Assembly: GCA_946183625.1 (NCBI GenBank)
Contig: CAMHCL010000092.1
Span: 1 to 6,128, forward strand
DNA from: an uncultured Lachnospiraceae bacterium
GTDB lineage: Bacteria > Bacillota > Clostridia > Lachnospirales > Lachnospiraceae
Length of the DNA stretch: 6,128 nt
Direction of reading: 5' to 3'
Made by a program: the position numbers and the translations under genes. Below, piece by piece: positions 1-6,097 of this stretch; position 1 is the stretch's first letter; each line of letters opens with the position of its first letter. The notes under the pieces were generated by a model. It saw only the letters and a list, made by a program, of their open reading frames with translations. It had not been told where the DNA came from and did no database searches.

Positions 1-507
1 CTTTTCTACACACATGGAATTACAATATTGAGCCATGGTAAAGAGAAGATGAATCTGAAGAAGGTGCTCAGTCCTGGAACCGTCATGGCAGTGCTTAGCC
101 TCGTGGTATGTTGGTTCAAGATAACACCACCACCGATATTCAGTAACAGCATAAGCTATATAGGTAATGCTACGGTGTTCCTGTCCATGGTACTCCTTGG
201 TGTATCTATAGCCAGATCTGATGTTACAAAGGGCTTTAAAGAAGTCAGGATTTGGGGCTATATTGTTATAAGACTTATACTGTTGCCTATTGCTATGTTC
301 TTCGTTCTTCGTGCAATCGGTTGTAATGCCGTAACTGTACTTGGTTTCTGCCTTATGGCATGTATGCCTGTTGGAAACCTTCCGCTTATTCAGTCAGAAA
401 AAATGGGAGAGGATACAGAACTCCTTTCCAGTGCTATCACAGTAACAACTATGATGAGTATGGTAACTATAACTGCGTTGATGATACTATTCACAGCGTT
501 AATGTAA
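1..507 (+). CDS. AEC-family (auxin efflux carrier-like) transporter, C-terminal half, 5' truncated by window
   Basis: The frame is open from base 1 to the TAA at 505-507, giving 168 residues of a protein whose beginning lies left of the window. A TTG at 28 and an ATG at 49 could open the frame, but neither has a ribosome binding site and the frame runs on upstream, so I treat the gene as partial. The visible part is about half of the usual 300-residue family length. It holds about five hydrophobic helices: roughly bases 70-120, 145-207, 250-325, 328-395 and 420-504. The segment encoding MACMPVGNLPLIQ, with its glycine and prolines, resembles the broken crossover helix of AEC carriers. The family consists of integral membrane secondary carriers, often for malate, malonate or other organic anions; the substrate here cannot be read. 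The next gene starts 42 bp downstream on the same strand with no terminator between, so they are probably co-transcribed. Alternative: another BART-superfamily carrier. Confidence 0.8.
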   Translation, partial: LFYTHGITILSHGKEKMNLKKVLSPGTVMAVLSLVVCWFKITPPPIFSNSISYIGNATVFLSMVLLGVSIARSDVTKGFKEVRIWGYIVIRLILLPIAMFFVLRAIGCNAVTVLGFCLMACMPVGNLPLIQSEKMGEDTELLSSAITVTTMMSMVTITALMILFTALM

Positions 508-534
508 GATATGAGAGTAAAATGTACTATAATC

Positions 535-540
535 AGGAGG
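535..540 (+). promoter_or_regulatory. Ribosome binding site that sets the LUD protein start
   Basis: A perfect AGGAGG lies 9 nt before the ATG at 550 and only 3 nt before the ATG at 544. An earlier in-frame ATG at 511 lies upstream of it, with no comparable site of its own. The spacing favours 550, giving a protein that begins MNENLFKRN. Confidence 0.8.
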
Positions 541-549
541 TTTATGATC

Positions 550-1179
550 ATGAATGAGAATTTATTCAAGAGAAATGCGCTGCTGGCTCAGAAGGTTATA
601 AAAGGACTTGAATCTAGAAATATGACAGGATATTATGCTGAATCAAAAGAAGAGGCTCTTAAGAAAGCCTTAGAACTGATTCCAGAAGGAGCATCAGTTA
701 CCATGGGTGGTGCTATGAGTGCCCATGAGATAGGACTTGTTGAAGCACTTAAAAATGGTAATTATGATTTTATAGACAGAGATGCCTATGAGGATAAGAG
801 AGCAGCTATGCTCGCAGCTTATGATGCAGACTTCTTCCTGGCAAGTGCTAATGCTATGACTGAAGATGGTGTTATAGTGAATATAGACGGTAATTCCAAC
901 AGAGTATCAGCCATAGCGCAGGGACCTAAGAAGGTTCTGCTGATCGTTGGAATGAATAAAATATGTGACGATGTAGATGGTGCGATTAAAAGAGCTAGAA
1001 ATGTGGCTGCGCCTATTAATGCACAGAGATTCGGTCTTTCTACACCATGTGCTAAAACTGGTTCATGCATGGATTGTAAATCACCGGATACCATATGTTG
1101 TCAGTTCCTTATTACCAGGTTCTCAAGACATGAAGGTCGTATACATGTGATTCTTGTAAATGATAGTCTGGGTTATTGA
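550..1179 (+). CDS. LUD-domain protein (lactate utilization / DUF162 family), small cysteine-cluster form
   Basis: A 209-residue soluble protein with no signal peptide or membrane segment. It matches the LUD domain (PF02589, also in LutB/LutC of the lactate oxidation complex): an N-terminal helix, a GG-x-x-S-x-x-E motif (G53, G54, S57, E60), a DADFFLASANAMTEDG core (residues 92-107), and NIDGNSNRVSA followed by the hydrophobic strand KVLLIVGMNKI (128-138). Close to the C-terminus is a cysteine cluster: C167, C173, C176, C183, C184 (spacing C-x5-C-x2-C-x6-C-C), which could bind a metal or iron-sulfur cluster. The start at 550 is set by the AGGAGG at 535-540. The gene follows the AEC carrier by 42 bp and is followed by a strong terminator. 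LUD proteins of this short clostridial type are often annotated only as 'lactate utilization protein'; their reaction is not established. The partner transporter suggests an organic acid role, which is inference. No LutA or LutB is visible here. Confidence 0.85.
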   Translation: MNENLFKRNALLAQKVIKGLESRNMTGYYAESKEEALKKALELIPEGASVTMGGAMSAHEIGLVEALKNGNYDFIDRDAYEDKRAAMLAAYDADFFLASANAMTEDGVIVNIDGNSNRVSAIAQGPKKVLLIVGMNKICDDVDGAIKRARNVAAPINAQRFGLSTPCAKTGSCMDCKSPDTICCQFLITRFSRHEGRIHVILVNDSLGY

Positions 1180-1215
1180 TAAGTAAGTGCTTATACATTG
1201 TTTTATATAAAAGAT

Positions 1216-1241
1216 AAACCGAGGGATTTCTCCCTCGGTTT
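1216..1241. terminator. Bidirectional intrinsic terminator between LUD gene and GH16 gene
   Basis: An 11-bp perfect stem (1216-1226 with 1231-1241, core CCGAGGGA/TCCCTCGG) has a TTTC tetraloop. The plus strand continues TATTA after the TTTT that is partly in the stem. The minus strand continues ATCTTTT. It lies 37 nt past the LUD stop and 37 nt past the GH16 stop of the convergent gene, so it can serve both. Confidence 0.88.
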
Positions 1242-1277
1242 TATTATGGTTTGTTAACTATTAGTCAAATGTAATCC

Positions 1278-2066
1278 TTACTCAGCTTCTTCAGCTTCAG
1301 GTGGAAACTCTGTCATCTCAAGTCTTACATTTCTGATATGGATAGTAGCAGTAGAACCCTGGTTACCCATGTTAAATTCTACTCGACCATTGTCGTCGCT
1401 TTCATCCTTCATTTCAATTTCAAATTCAAATGTCTGCCACTCTGGAGTAAGATCAACAGGAGTATCATCGAAATATCTGATCCAGTTTTCAGTAGGAGCA
1501 GTAATAGCAGCCTTCATCTGTCTGTCTTCATCAGCACATGCTTCAAAACTGAACTTATATTTTGCACCTTTCTCCATTGGCATTCCCGGCTGAACAAGCT
1601 GTATTGAATATTCTTCGGAACCAGCCTCTTCAGTAGTGATAGTAATCTGGTTGTCAGCAATCTCTGCTGAACCTTTACCGCCGTTCAGTTCGAGGAATTT
1701 CCAGTTAAGATCATCTGAAAGATCTTCAGCTTCTGAGAAATCCCAGTTGTATACGAAGCTTCCTGTTCCATCATCCTCGCGGAATTCAAGAACCTTCTCA
1801 GGCTTTTCTACATTTTCATCATAGCTGTCCTTCTGGAACATACGTACATAATCAACGTACATAGCACCTCTTTCATCGAAAGGAGTGTTTTCATCAGGAT
1901 CTCCAGGCCAGTCTCCACCAACTGCAACATTCAGGATCACATGGAATGGCTGATCGAAAGGAGCAGGGTATGGCTTCTCTGGTCCGCCCTGATATTTAGT
2001 GAACCAATCATTTGTCTCATAATACTGTTCACCATCGCAGTACCATTTAATAAGTCCTGGTTCCAT
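1278..2066 (-). pseudogene. C-terminal piece of the broken GH16 gene: end of catalytic domain plus CBM4/9-like module
   Basis: An ATG at 2066 begins this frame, but no ribosome binding site precedes it, so it is the downstream half of the same gene. Its first 80 residues complete GH16: PGLIKWYCDGEQYY, then FHVILNVAVGGDWPG, a strongly conserved family segment, and AMYVDYVRMFQ, the usual last strand of the domain. After a 25-residue acidic linker, residues 107-252 of this piece form a beta-rich module beginning VYNWDFSEAEDLSDDLNW and ending with IHIRNVRLEM. That layout (N-terminal 'n.dFs...w', AKYKFSFEACAD, WQTFEFEIEM, final 'i.nv.l') fits the CBM4/9 family, which binds beta-glucans or xylan. 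The protein ends in an acidic tail (PPEAEEAE). Module assignment is from pattern only. Confidence 0.75.
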
Positions 2067-2761
2067 TCGATTGCAAATGTATGATATTCGTTTGCGAAAT
2101 CTCCATCCTGCAGAGTATATGTACCCTGATTCTGTTTATGAGGCTCTCCATAGTGTACTGTACCATAATTAGTTGTGATATTATCACCAAGTACTTCCAT
2201 GATATCGATTTCGCCACACTTAGGCCACTGGCCGTAATGTTCCTCTTCCTGAGGCATCATCCAGAATGCTGGAAGATAGCCTTTTCCCTGAGGAACCTTA
2301 AGTCTTGCTTCAATCCATCCATATTTAATATCGTGTTTGTTTTGAGTATTAACTCGACCTGAAACATAAGATACATTTCCATCTTCATCTTCAGTTTTTG
2401 TAGGCTGAATTACAAGTTCTCCGTCCTTTACAAATGCATAATCTGCACTTGGAATATATTCCTGAAGCTCATGATTAACCCAACCAACTTTATGTTCTTC
2501 ACGGTTCCAGTCATCTTCATTCAGCTCTGTTCCGTTGAACTCATCATGCCATACCAGATGATAGCCTGCAGGTACTTCAACTTCCTCTTCAGATACATCT
2601 GTGGCACTAGTGTCAACAGCTGAATCTCCTGATGATGCAGCTTCGGTAGTAGCTTCGGCTTGTGTCGTCTCTTCAGCCTTAGAACCGCATCCGGTTAATG
2701 CTGATGCCAGCATCATTGCAGATAGGACAGCAGCTGTTAACTTTACGTGTTTTTTTGTCAT
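1937..2761 (-). CDS. N-terminal piece of the broken GH16 gene: signal, linker and catalytic residues
   Basis: This piece would be translated as 274 residues if the frameshift is real. Residues 1-24 form a lipoprotein signal (KK, hydrophobic stretch, lipobox LTGC) with the lipidated Cys at 25, so the product would be anchored to the outer face of the membrane. Residues 26-62 are a T/A/S/E-rich linker. GH16 begins near WHDEFNG (71-77), followed by GWVNHELQEY (93-102) and the substrate-cleft segment LPAFWMMP (163-170). The catalytic motif is E184-I-D186-I-M-E189: E184 nucleophile, E189 acid/base (codons at 2210-2212 and 2195-2197). The extra residue (E-x-D-x-x-E) is typical of laminarinase-like GH16 rather than Bacillus-type lichenases (E-x-D-x-E). 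From residue 234 on, the last 41 residues (NQDLLNGTAM onward) are out of frame and unlike GH16; the domain would lack its last strands and probably not fold. Confidence 0.75.
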   Translation of the reverse strand: MTKKHVKLTAAVLSAMMLASALTGCGSKAEETTQAEATTEAASSGDSAVDTSATDVSEEEVEVPAGYHLVWHDEFNGTELNEDDWNREEHKVGWVNHELQEYIPSADYAFVKDGELVIQPTKTEDEDGNVSYVSGRVNTQNKHDIKYGWIEARLKVPQGKGYLPAFWMMPQEEEHYGQWPKCGEIDIMEVLGDNITTNYGTVHYGEPHKQNQGTYTLQDGDFANEYHTFAIEWNQDLLNGTAMVNSIMRQMIGSLNIRADQRSHTLLLSISHSM

Positions 2762-2798
2762 TATAAACCCCTCCTGTATACAATTATGACATATGAAT

Positions 2799-2827
2799 AT
2801 TATCTACTAATAATTTTATGATTACAA
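2799..2827 (-). promoter_or_regulatory. Candidate sigma-70-type promoter for the GH16 gene
   Basis: On the minus strand, TTGTAA (2822-2827) and GATAAT (2799-2804) are separated by 17 nt, giving a 5' leader of about 30 nt before the GH16 start at 2761. The -35 differs from consensus at two positions, the -10 at one. It lies back to back with the EAL promoter. Confidence 0.5.
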
Positions 2828-2842
2828 CAATTATTTCGTTGC

Positions 2843-2871
2843 TTGACAGTATAAACTGACCCACATAAAAT
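2843..2871 (+). promoter_or_regulatory. Strong sigma-70-type promoter for the EAL gene
   Basis: Perfect TTGACA (2843-2848), a 17-nt spacer and TAAAAT (2866-2871, one mismatch to TATAAT). The expected transcription start is near 2878, giving a leader of about 36 nt that includes the AGAGGG ribosome binding site at 2902-2907. Confidence 0.75.
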
Positions 2872-2913
2872 ATAACTCAGAGGTTAATATTATTTCATAA
2901 AAGAGGGTTAAGT

Positions 2914-4995
2914 ATGTCTAAAAAATCCAGTCAGATAAACTATAAAAAGATTAAATATTCCAGTTTATTGGGCTCAATTGTTACATTTTTTATCGGGATG
3001 ACCTTGGGAGGCTTTGTTCTGATCTTAGGATATGAGCTGTTATATTCATATGTTATGGAGTCAAAGGCATATAACGAATATAAAGATGTGACTGTTATGG
3101 CGGGGATATATGATAAATATGACAGGGATTATGATTCCGCTGATAATATCTATAATCTTCTAGATGAATTTGACAGGGAATATATGGTCACTGATGCTTT
3201 GAATAATGTATTAATGTTAAAAGGAGAGAATACTTGCAGTTTTAATGGCGGAACTGCCATACTGTCAAATTATCCTAATACTTTTACATTTTATCAGGAT
3301 TCTGAACGTCCAGCACTCCGCCTGAATAAAAAAGGTAAAATTGTTATAAATAATGCTGATCTTAATTCTAAAGACGAGCTTTCCGGGTATGAATATACTG
3401 TAACAATAGCAGAGGATGACAATATATTTGATGAGAATTTTGAAGAGCTGAATGTATCACCCGATTCATTTGAGAAACTGATAAATATGCCTTACTGGAT
3501 ATCTGTTCCGGTTAAGGATGGTTCTGAAAATCTTGTAGTCAAATGTTACTTCAAGGCGAATTCATCTGACGTATTTACTGCAACTCTGCTTATCGTAGGA
3601 ATAGGACTTATATTACTGTTCGCATTTATTGCCTTTCTTGTAAGCGCAATCAGAGGATTTATCAGATATCACAGAATTTCACAGCTTTACTACAAGGATG
3701 ATGTTACAAAGGGAAATAACTGGAAATGGTTTGTAATTAAGGGCGAACAAAGACTAAGAAAAAGAAAAACTGCTCGTAACAGATATGCAGTGTTGAATCT
3801 TGTTTTCGTCAATTATCGAAATTATTGTGTATGTCATTCTATTGAAGATGGAGAGGAGCTTCTGAAGAAGATCTACGAACAGCTCCAAAAAGATATTACT
3901 GCAGGTGAAATGTGTGTCAGAAGTGCATCGGCAAGCTTCAGCCTCCTTCTGATATGTCAGGATGATAATAGTCAGCTTGAGATGAGGATAAATGATATTA
4001 TCAATCATCTGGAGTATATTGATCAAAATCATAAGTTTAGTTTCCAGGTAGGTGTAGATTTCATCGAGAGATCAATGAACCCGTCCGGTCGACCAGTGAG
4101 ACGTACTTCAATCAATCTTGATACTGAATATAATAAGGCCTGCACAGCTAGAAATGAAATAGCTGACAGCGATGACTCTGGCATAAGATTCTTCGATGAA
4201 AGCCTTGTTCAGAATCAGAAATGGCTTGAATTTGTTCAGAGTAATCAGCAGAAGGCTGTGAATAATGAAGAATTCAAGGTATATTATCAGCCTAAGTATG
4301 ATCCTAGGACAAATGAACTTAGAGGTGCTGAGGCGCTTATCAGGTGGGAGAGTCCTGAATATGGGTTTATTACCCCAGGCAAATTTATACCTATATTTGA
4401 AAAGAACGGATTTATTACTGAGATAGATCATTACATGATACGCCATGTAGCTCGTGATCAGAAGAAATGGCTTGATGAAGGCCTTAGATGCGTGCCTGTA
4501 TCCGTAAATGTATCTAGAGCACATTTTGCTGAGAAGGATCTGGCAGATCAGATTAGAGATATGGTTGATGAAGCAGGTGCTCCACATAATCTGGTTGAAA
4601 TCGAGCTTACTGAAAGTGCTTTCTTCGATGACAAGAAGGCTATGGTCTCTACCATAAATAATCTAAAGGGTTATGGTTTCTCTGTATCGATGGATGATTT
4701 TGGTTCGGGCTATTCATCCCTTAATTCTCTAAAAGATATGCCTCTGGATGTACTGAAGCTGGATGCAGAGTTCTTCCGTGGAGAATTCGACAGTCAGAGA
4801 GGAGAAGTAGTTGTATCTGAAGCCATTAAGTTAGCCAAGAACCTTAATATGAGAACCGTTGCAGAGGGTGTTGAGGTAAAGGAACAGGTTGACTTCCTGG
4901 CAGGCGAGGGCTGTGATATGATCCAGGGTTATTACTATGCAAAGCCTATGCCTAAAAATGAATATGAAGACAGATTGAGTAAGAATAATGAATAG
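2914..4995 (+). CDS. Membrane-bound c-di-GMP phosphodiesterase with degenerate GGDEF and intact EAL domain
   Basis: A 693-residue two-pass membrane protein. TM1 is about 18-47 and TM2 about 220-246; the 170 residues between them should be outside the cell and act as a sensor of unrecognised type, rich in Tyr, Asp and Asn. Cytoplasmic part: a GGDEF-like domain (about 255-430) in which the signature is replaced by ASASF (338-342, after R336), so diguanylate cyclase activity should be lost; then an EAL domain (about 442-687). The EAL residues expected for metal binding and catalysis are all seen: E473 of EAL, N532, E564 of ELTES, D594-D595 in DDFGSGY, K615, E651 in AEGVE and Q671. It should therefore hydrolyse c-di-GMP to pGpG, lowering a signal that promotes sessile life. 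The dead GGDEF may serve as a regulatory GTP-binding or dimerisation domain; that is inference. Start ATG 2914 has AGAGGG 6 nt upstream. Monocistronic; transcribed divergently from the glucanase. Confidence 0.9.
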   Translation: MSKKSSQINYKKIKYSSLLGSIVTFFIGMTLGGFVLILGYELLYSYVMESKAYNEYKDVTVMAGIYDKYDRDYDSADNIYNLLDEFDREYMVTDALNNVLMLKGENTCSFNGGTAILSNYPNTFTFYQDSERPALRLNKKGKIVINNADLNSKDELSGYEYTVTIAEDDNIFDENFEELNVSPDSFEKLINMPYWISVPVKDGSENLVVKCYFKANSSDVFTATLLIVGIGLILLFAFIAFLVSAIRGFIRYHRISQLYYKDDVTKGNNWKWFVIKGEQRLRKRKTARNRYAVLNLVFVNYRNYCVCHSIEDGEELLKKIYEQLQKDITAGEMCVRSASASFSLLLICQDDNSQLEMRINDIINHLEYIDQNHKFSFQVGVDFIERSMNPSGRPVRRTSINLDTEYNKACTARNEIADSDDSGIRFFDESLVQNQKWLEFVQSNQQKAVNNEEFKVYYQPKYDPRTNELRGAEALIRWESPEYGFITPGKFIPIFEKNGFITEIDHYMIRHVARDQKKWLDEGLRCVPVSVNVSRAHFAEKDLADQIRDMVDEAGAPHNLVEIELTESAFFDDKKAMVSTINNLKGYGFSVSMDDFGSGYSSLNSLKDMPLDVLKLDAEFFRGEFDSQRGEVVVSEAIKLAKNLNMRTVAEGVEVKEQVDFLAGEGCDMIQGYYYAKPMPKNEYEDRLSKNNE

Positions 4996-5017
4996 CTATA
5001 TGACAGATTGATATAGC
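4995..5017. repeat. AT-rich inverted repeat directly at the EAL stop codon
   Basis: GCTATAT (4995-5001) and ATATAGC (5011-5017) are perfect 7-bp arms around a 9-nt loop. The first base is the last base of the EAL stop codon. It is only 5 nt from the terminator stem, and may assist 3' end formation or be incidental. Confidence 0.4.
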
Positions 5018-5021
5018 ATAT

Positions 5022-5051
5022 AAAACGGTAGCCTGTATGGGCTACCGTTTT
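5022..5051. terminator. Bidirectional intrinsic terminator shared by EAL and Dus genes
   Basis: A 12-bp perfect stem (5022-5033 with 5040-5051, core CGGTAGCC/GGCTACCG) flanked by A4/T4 has a 6-nt loop. The A4/T4 pairs give a short T run in each direction. The right arm includes the last codons (AAA CGG) and the TAG stop of the minus-strand Dus gene, so the coding region ends inside the hairpin. Confidence 0.85.
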
Positions 5052-5989
5052 GTTAATGTTTGAATCAGTGGAGTAGCAGCGGCTTTGTATTCGCTGACTG
5101 TCTTCGTTTTATATAAGTCCTTCATGAACTTCTTATCTATGGTCTTCCCCTGACTCATAAATGTCCATAATTCCTTCATTTTCATGACTGCCTGTTTTTC
5201 GTAAGACATTTCCTTGAGATATCCCTCAAGTATATCATTCAGGTAAGGTTTGAGATTACTTCTGTATATAGAATTCAGTTCGTTTGATCCTGATCCTTCA
5301 GAGGCGTTTTCATTACGGATCATTGCTGCAAGTGTTGGATCTGCTATAATTCCCCGGCCTATCATTATGTCCTTGTCAGTTTTTATATCCTCGGGTTTTG
5401 TGATATCACCGTTATAGCATAGAGTAGTAGCTGAGTTCTTGAAATAATCATCAGCCATATGGAAGGCATCTATATGTGGAGTGCCATTATAAAACTCTTC
5501 TCTAAGACGTGGGTGAATTATCAGCTCTGATATTGGATACTTTATGTAAACCTGTAAAATGTCCTCCCATTCATTTAAGGATTCCATACCGATACGTGTT
5601 TTGATAGATATTTTCATGTCGCTTTTGCTGTATATTTCATCCAGAAATCTATCTAATTTTTCAGGATAGGCCAGAAATCCTGAACCTCTGCCTTTTGAAA
5701 CTACGGTTCCGGAGGGACATCCGAGGTTGAGATTTACTTCCTTGTATCCCAGATCAGCCAGCTGCTTAGATATAGTGAGGAATAGTTCGGAATCGTTTGT
5801 GAGTATCTGAGGTACTACATTGATTCCCTGATTGTTATCAGGATGAACCTCTCTGAGTTCTCTGCCTTTTAAATGACTGGCGGTAAGAAACGGGGTAAAG
5901 TATTTATCTATACCACCGAAATACCTGGAAAATGAATTCCTATAAACATATGTGGTTATTCCCTCCATGGGAGCTAAATATATTCTCAT
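5042..5989 (-). CDS. tRNA-dihydrouridine synthase (Dus family)
   Basis: A 315-residue cytoplasmic flavoenzyme that reduces uridine to dihydrouridine in tRNA with FMN and NADPH. Length is normal for bacterial Dus. N-terminal TIM barrel: APMEG (6-10, FMN site), Q61 after NVVP, NLNLGCPSGTVVSKGRGSG with catalytic C91, K130 in ISIKTR, H159 in IIHPR, NGD (193-195) and IGRG (210-213) for phosphate binding. The helical C-terminal domain (about 238-315) is the tRNA-binding part. The IHPRLREEFYNG segment is unlike the more common VHGRT motif, so this is a divergent subfamily and I do not assign DusA, B or C; tRNA position is unknown. Start at 5989 has AGGA (5996-5999) 6 nt upstream. The gene stands alone, convergent with the EAL gene and divergent from the gene starting at 6126. 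Confidence 0.9.
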   Translation of the reverse strand: MRIYLAPMEGITTYVYRNSFSRYFGGIDKYFTPFLTASHLKGRELREVHPDNNQGINVVPQILTNDSELFLTISKQLADLGYKEVNLNLGCPSGTVVSKGRGSGFLAYPEKLDRFLDEIYSKSDMKISIKTRIGMESLNEWEDILQVYIKYPISELIIHPRLREEFYNGTPHIDAFHMADDYFKNSATTLCYNGDITKPEDIKTDKDIMIGRGIIADPTLAAMIRNENASEGSGSNELNSIYRSNLKPYLNDILEGYLKEMSYEKQAVMKMKELWTFMSQGKTIDKKFMKDLYKTKTVSEYKAAATPLIQTLTKR

Positions 5990-6037
5990 AAATGTTCCTA
6001 TATAATGATATGTTTACTATGATTTTTATTGTCTGTA

Positions 6038-6046
6038 TGTTATACT
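6038..6046 (+). promoter_or_regulatory. Possible extended -10 promoter for the gene starting at 6126
   Basis: TGTTATACT fits the extended -10 pattern TGnTATAAT with one mismatch. No good -35 lies 16-18 nt upstream. If used, it gives a leader of about 70 nt containing the palindrome at 6090-6106. A second -10-like TATAAT at 6082-6087 also lacks a -35. Confidence 0.3.
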
Positions 6047-6068
6047 TTGAGTTGGTTTAATCTAGGAC

Positions 6069-6097
6069 ATTTTTACATTTATATAATTCTATGTCAA
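6069..6097 (-). promoter_or_regulatory. Possible promoter for the Dus gene
   Basis: On the minus strand a perfect TTGACA (6092-6097) is followed after 17 nt by AAAAAT (6069-6074), or after 16 nt by TAAAAA. The -10 is weak (4 of 6). The leader to the Dus start would be about 75 nt. The -35 lies inside the inverted repeat. Confidence 0.3.

Larger units (their letters stand above)
1278..2761 (-). pseudogene. Frameshifted GH16 beta-glucanase (laminarinase-type) lipoprotein with CBM4/9-like module
   Basis: Read continuously with one base restored, this gene would encode about 494 residues: lipoprotein signal, acidic linker, GH16 catalytic domain (about 63-312) and a C-terminal carbohydrate-binding module (about 339-484). 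GH16 laminarinases hydrolyse internal beta-1,3 (and mixed 1,3/1,4) glucan bonds outside the cell. The frame breaks after the residues FAIEW: the minus strand reads GAATGGAACCA, while the family pattern needs GAATGGGAACCA (EWEP). One G of a G run is thus missing, plus-strand C at 2063-2064. Beyond this point the other frame continues the GH16 fold without a gap. No other stop or lesion is seen and the active site is intact, so either the mutation is recent or the base is a sequence error. The start at 2761 has a strong AGGAGGGG (2768-2775) 6 nt upstream. It is transcribed divergently from the EAL gene and ends at the terminator at 1216-1241. Confidence 0.85.

Noticed and set aside
219..233. 15-nt exact match TGATGTTACAAAGGG repeated at 3699-3713
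   Set aside because: Both copies lie in coding sequence and encode similar short peptides (DVTKG) in unrelated proteins; chance similarity.
28..507. TTG at 28 as start of a 159-residue membrane protein
   Set aside because: No ribosome binding site, and the same frame is open to base 1; the product matches only the second half of AEC carriers, so the gene starts outside the window.
511..549. Upstream ATGs at 511 and 544 as start of the LUD protein
   Set aside because: The AGGAGG at 535-540 lies inside or too close to these starts and is spaced correctly only for ATG 550; the added residues are not LUD-like.
819..1094. Minus-strand open frame of 91 codons opposite the LUD gene
   Set aside because: Antisense shadow of a clearly coding region; composition follows from the LUD codons.
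1338..1824. Plus-strand open frames opposite the GH16 gene
   Set aside because: Low-complexity, serine-rich translations typical of the reverse of a coding strand; no start signals.
2060..2070. Programmed -1 frameshift in the GH16 gene
   Set aside because: No slippery heptamer, and no supporting hairpin or internal Shine-Dalgarno seen; a lost G in a G run is simpler.
2847..2858. CAGT-ATAA-ACTG inverted repeat in the spacer of the EAL promoter
   Set aside because: Only 4 bp per arm in AT-rich DNA; too short to claim an operator.
3754..4587. Minus-strand open frames at 3754-4032 and 4108-4587 (92 and 159 codons)
   Set aside because: They lie antisense within the well-supported EAL protein, lack ribosome binding sites and give no recognisable protein.
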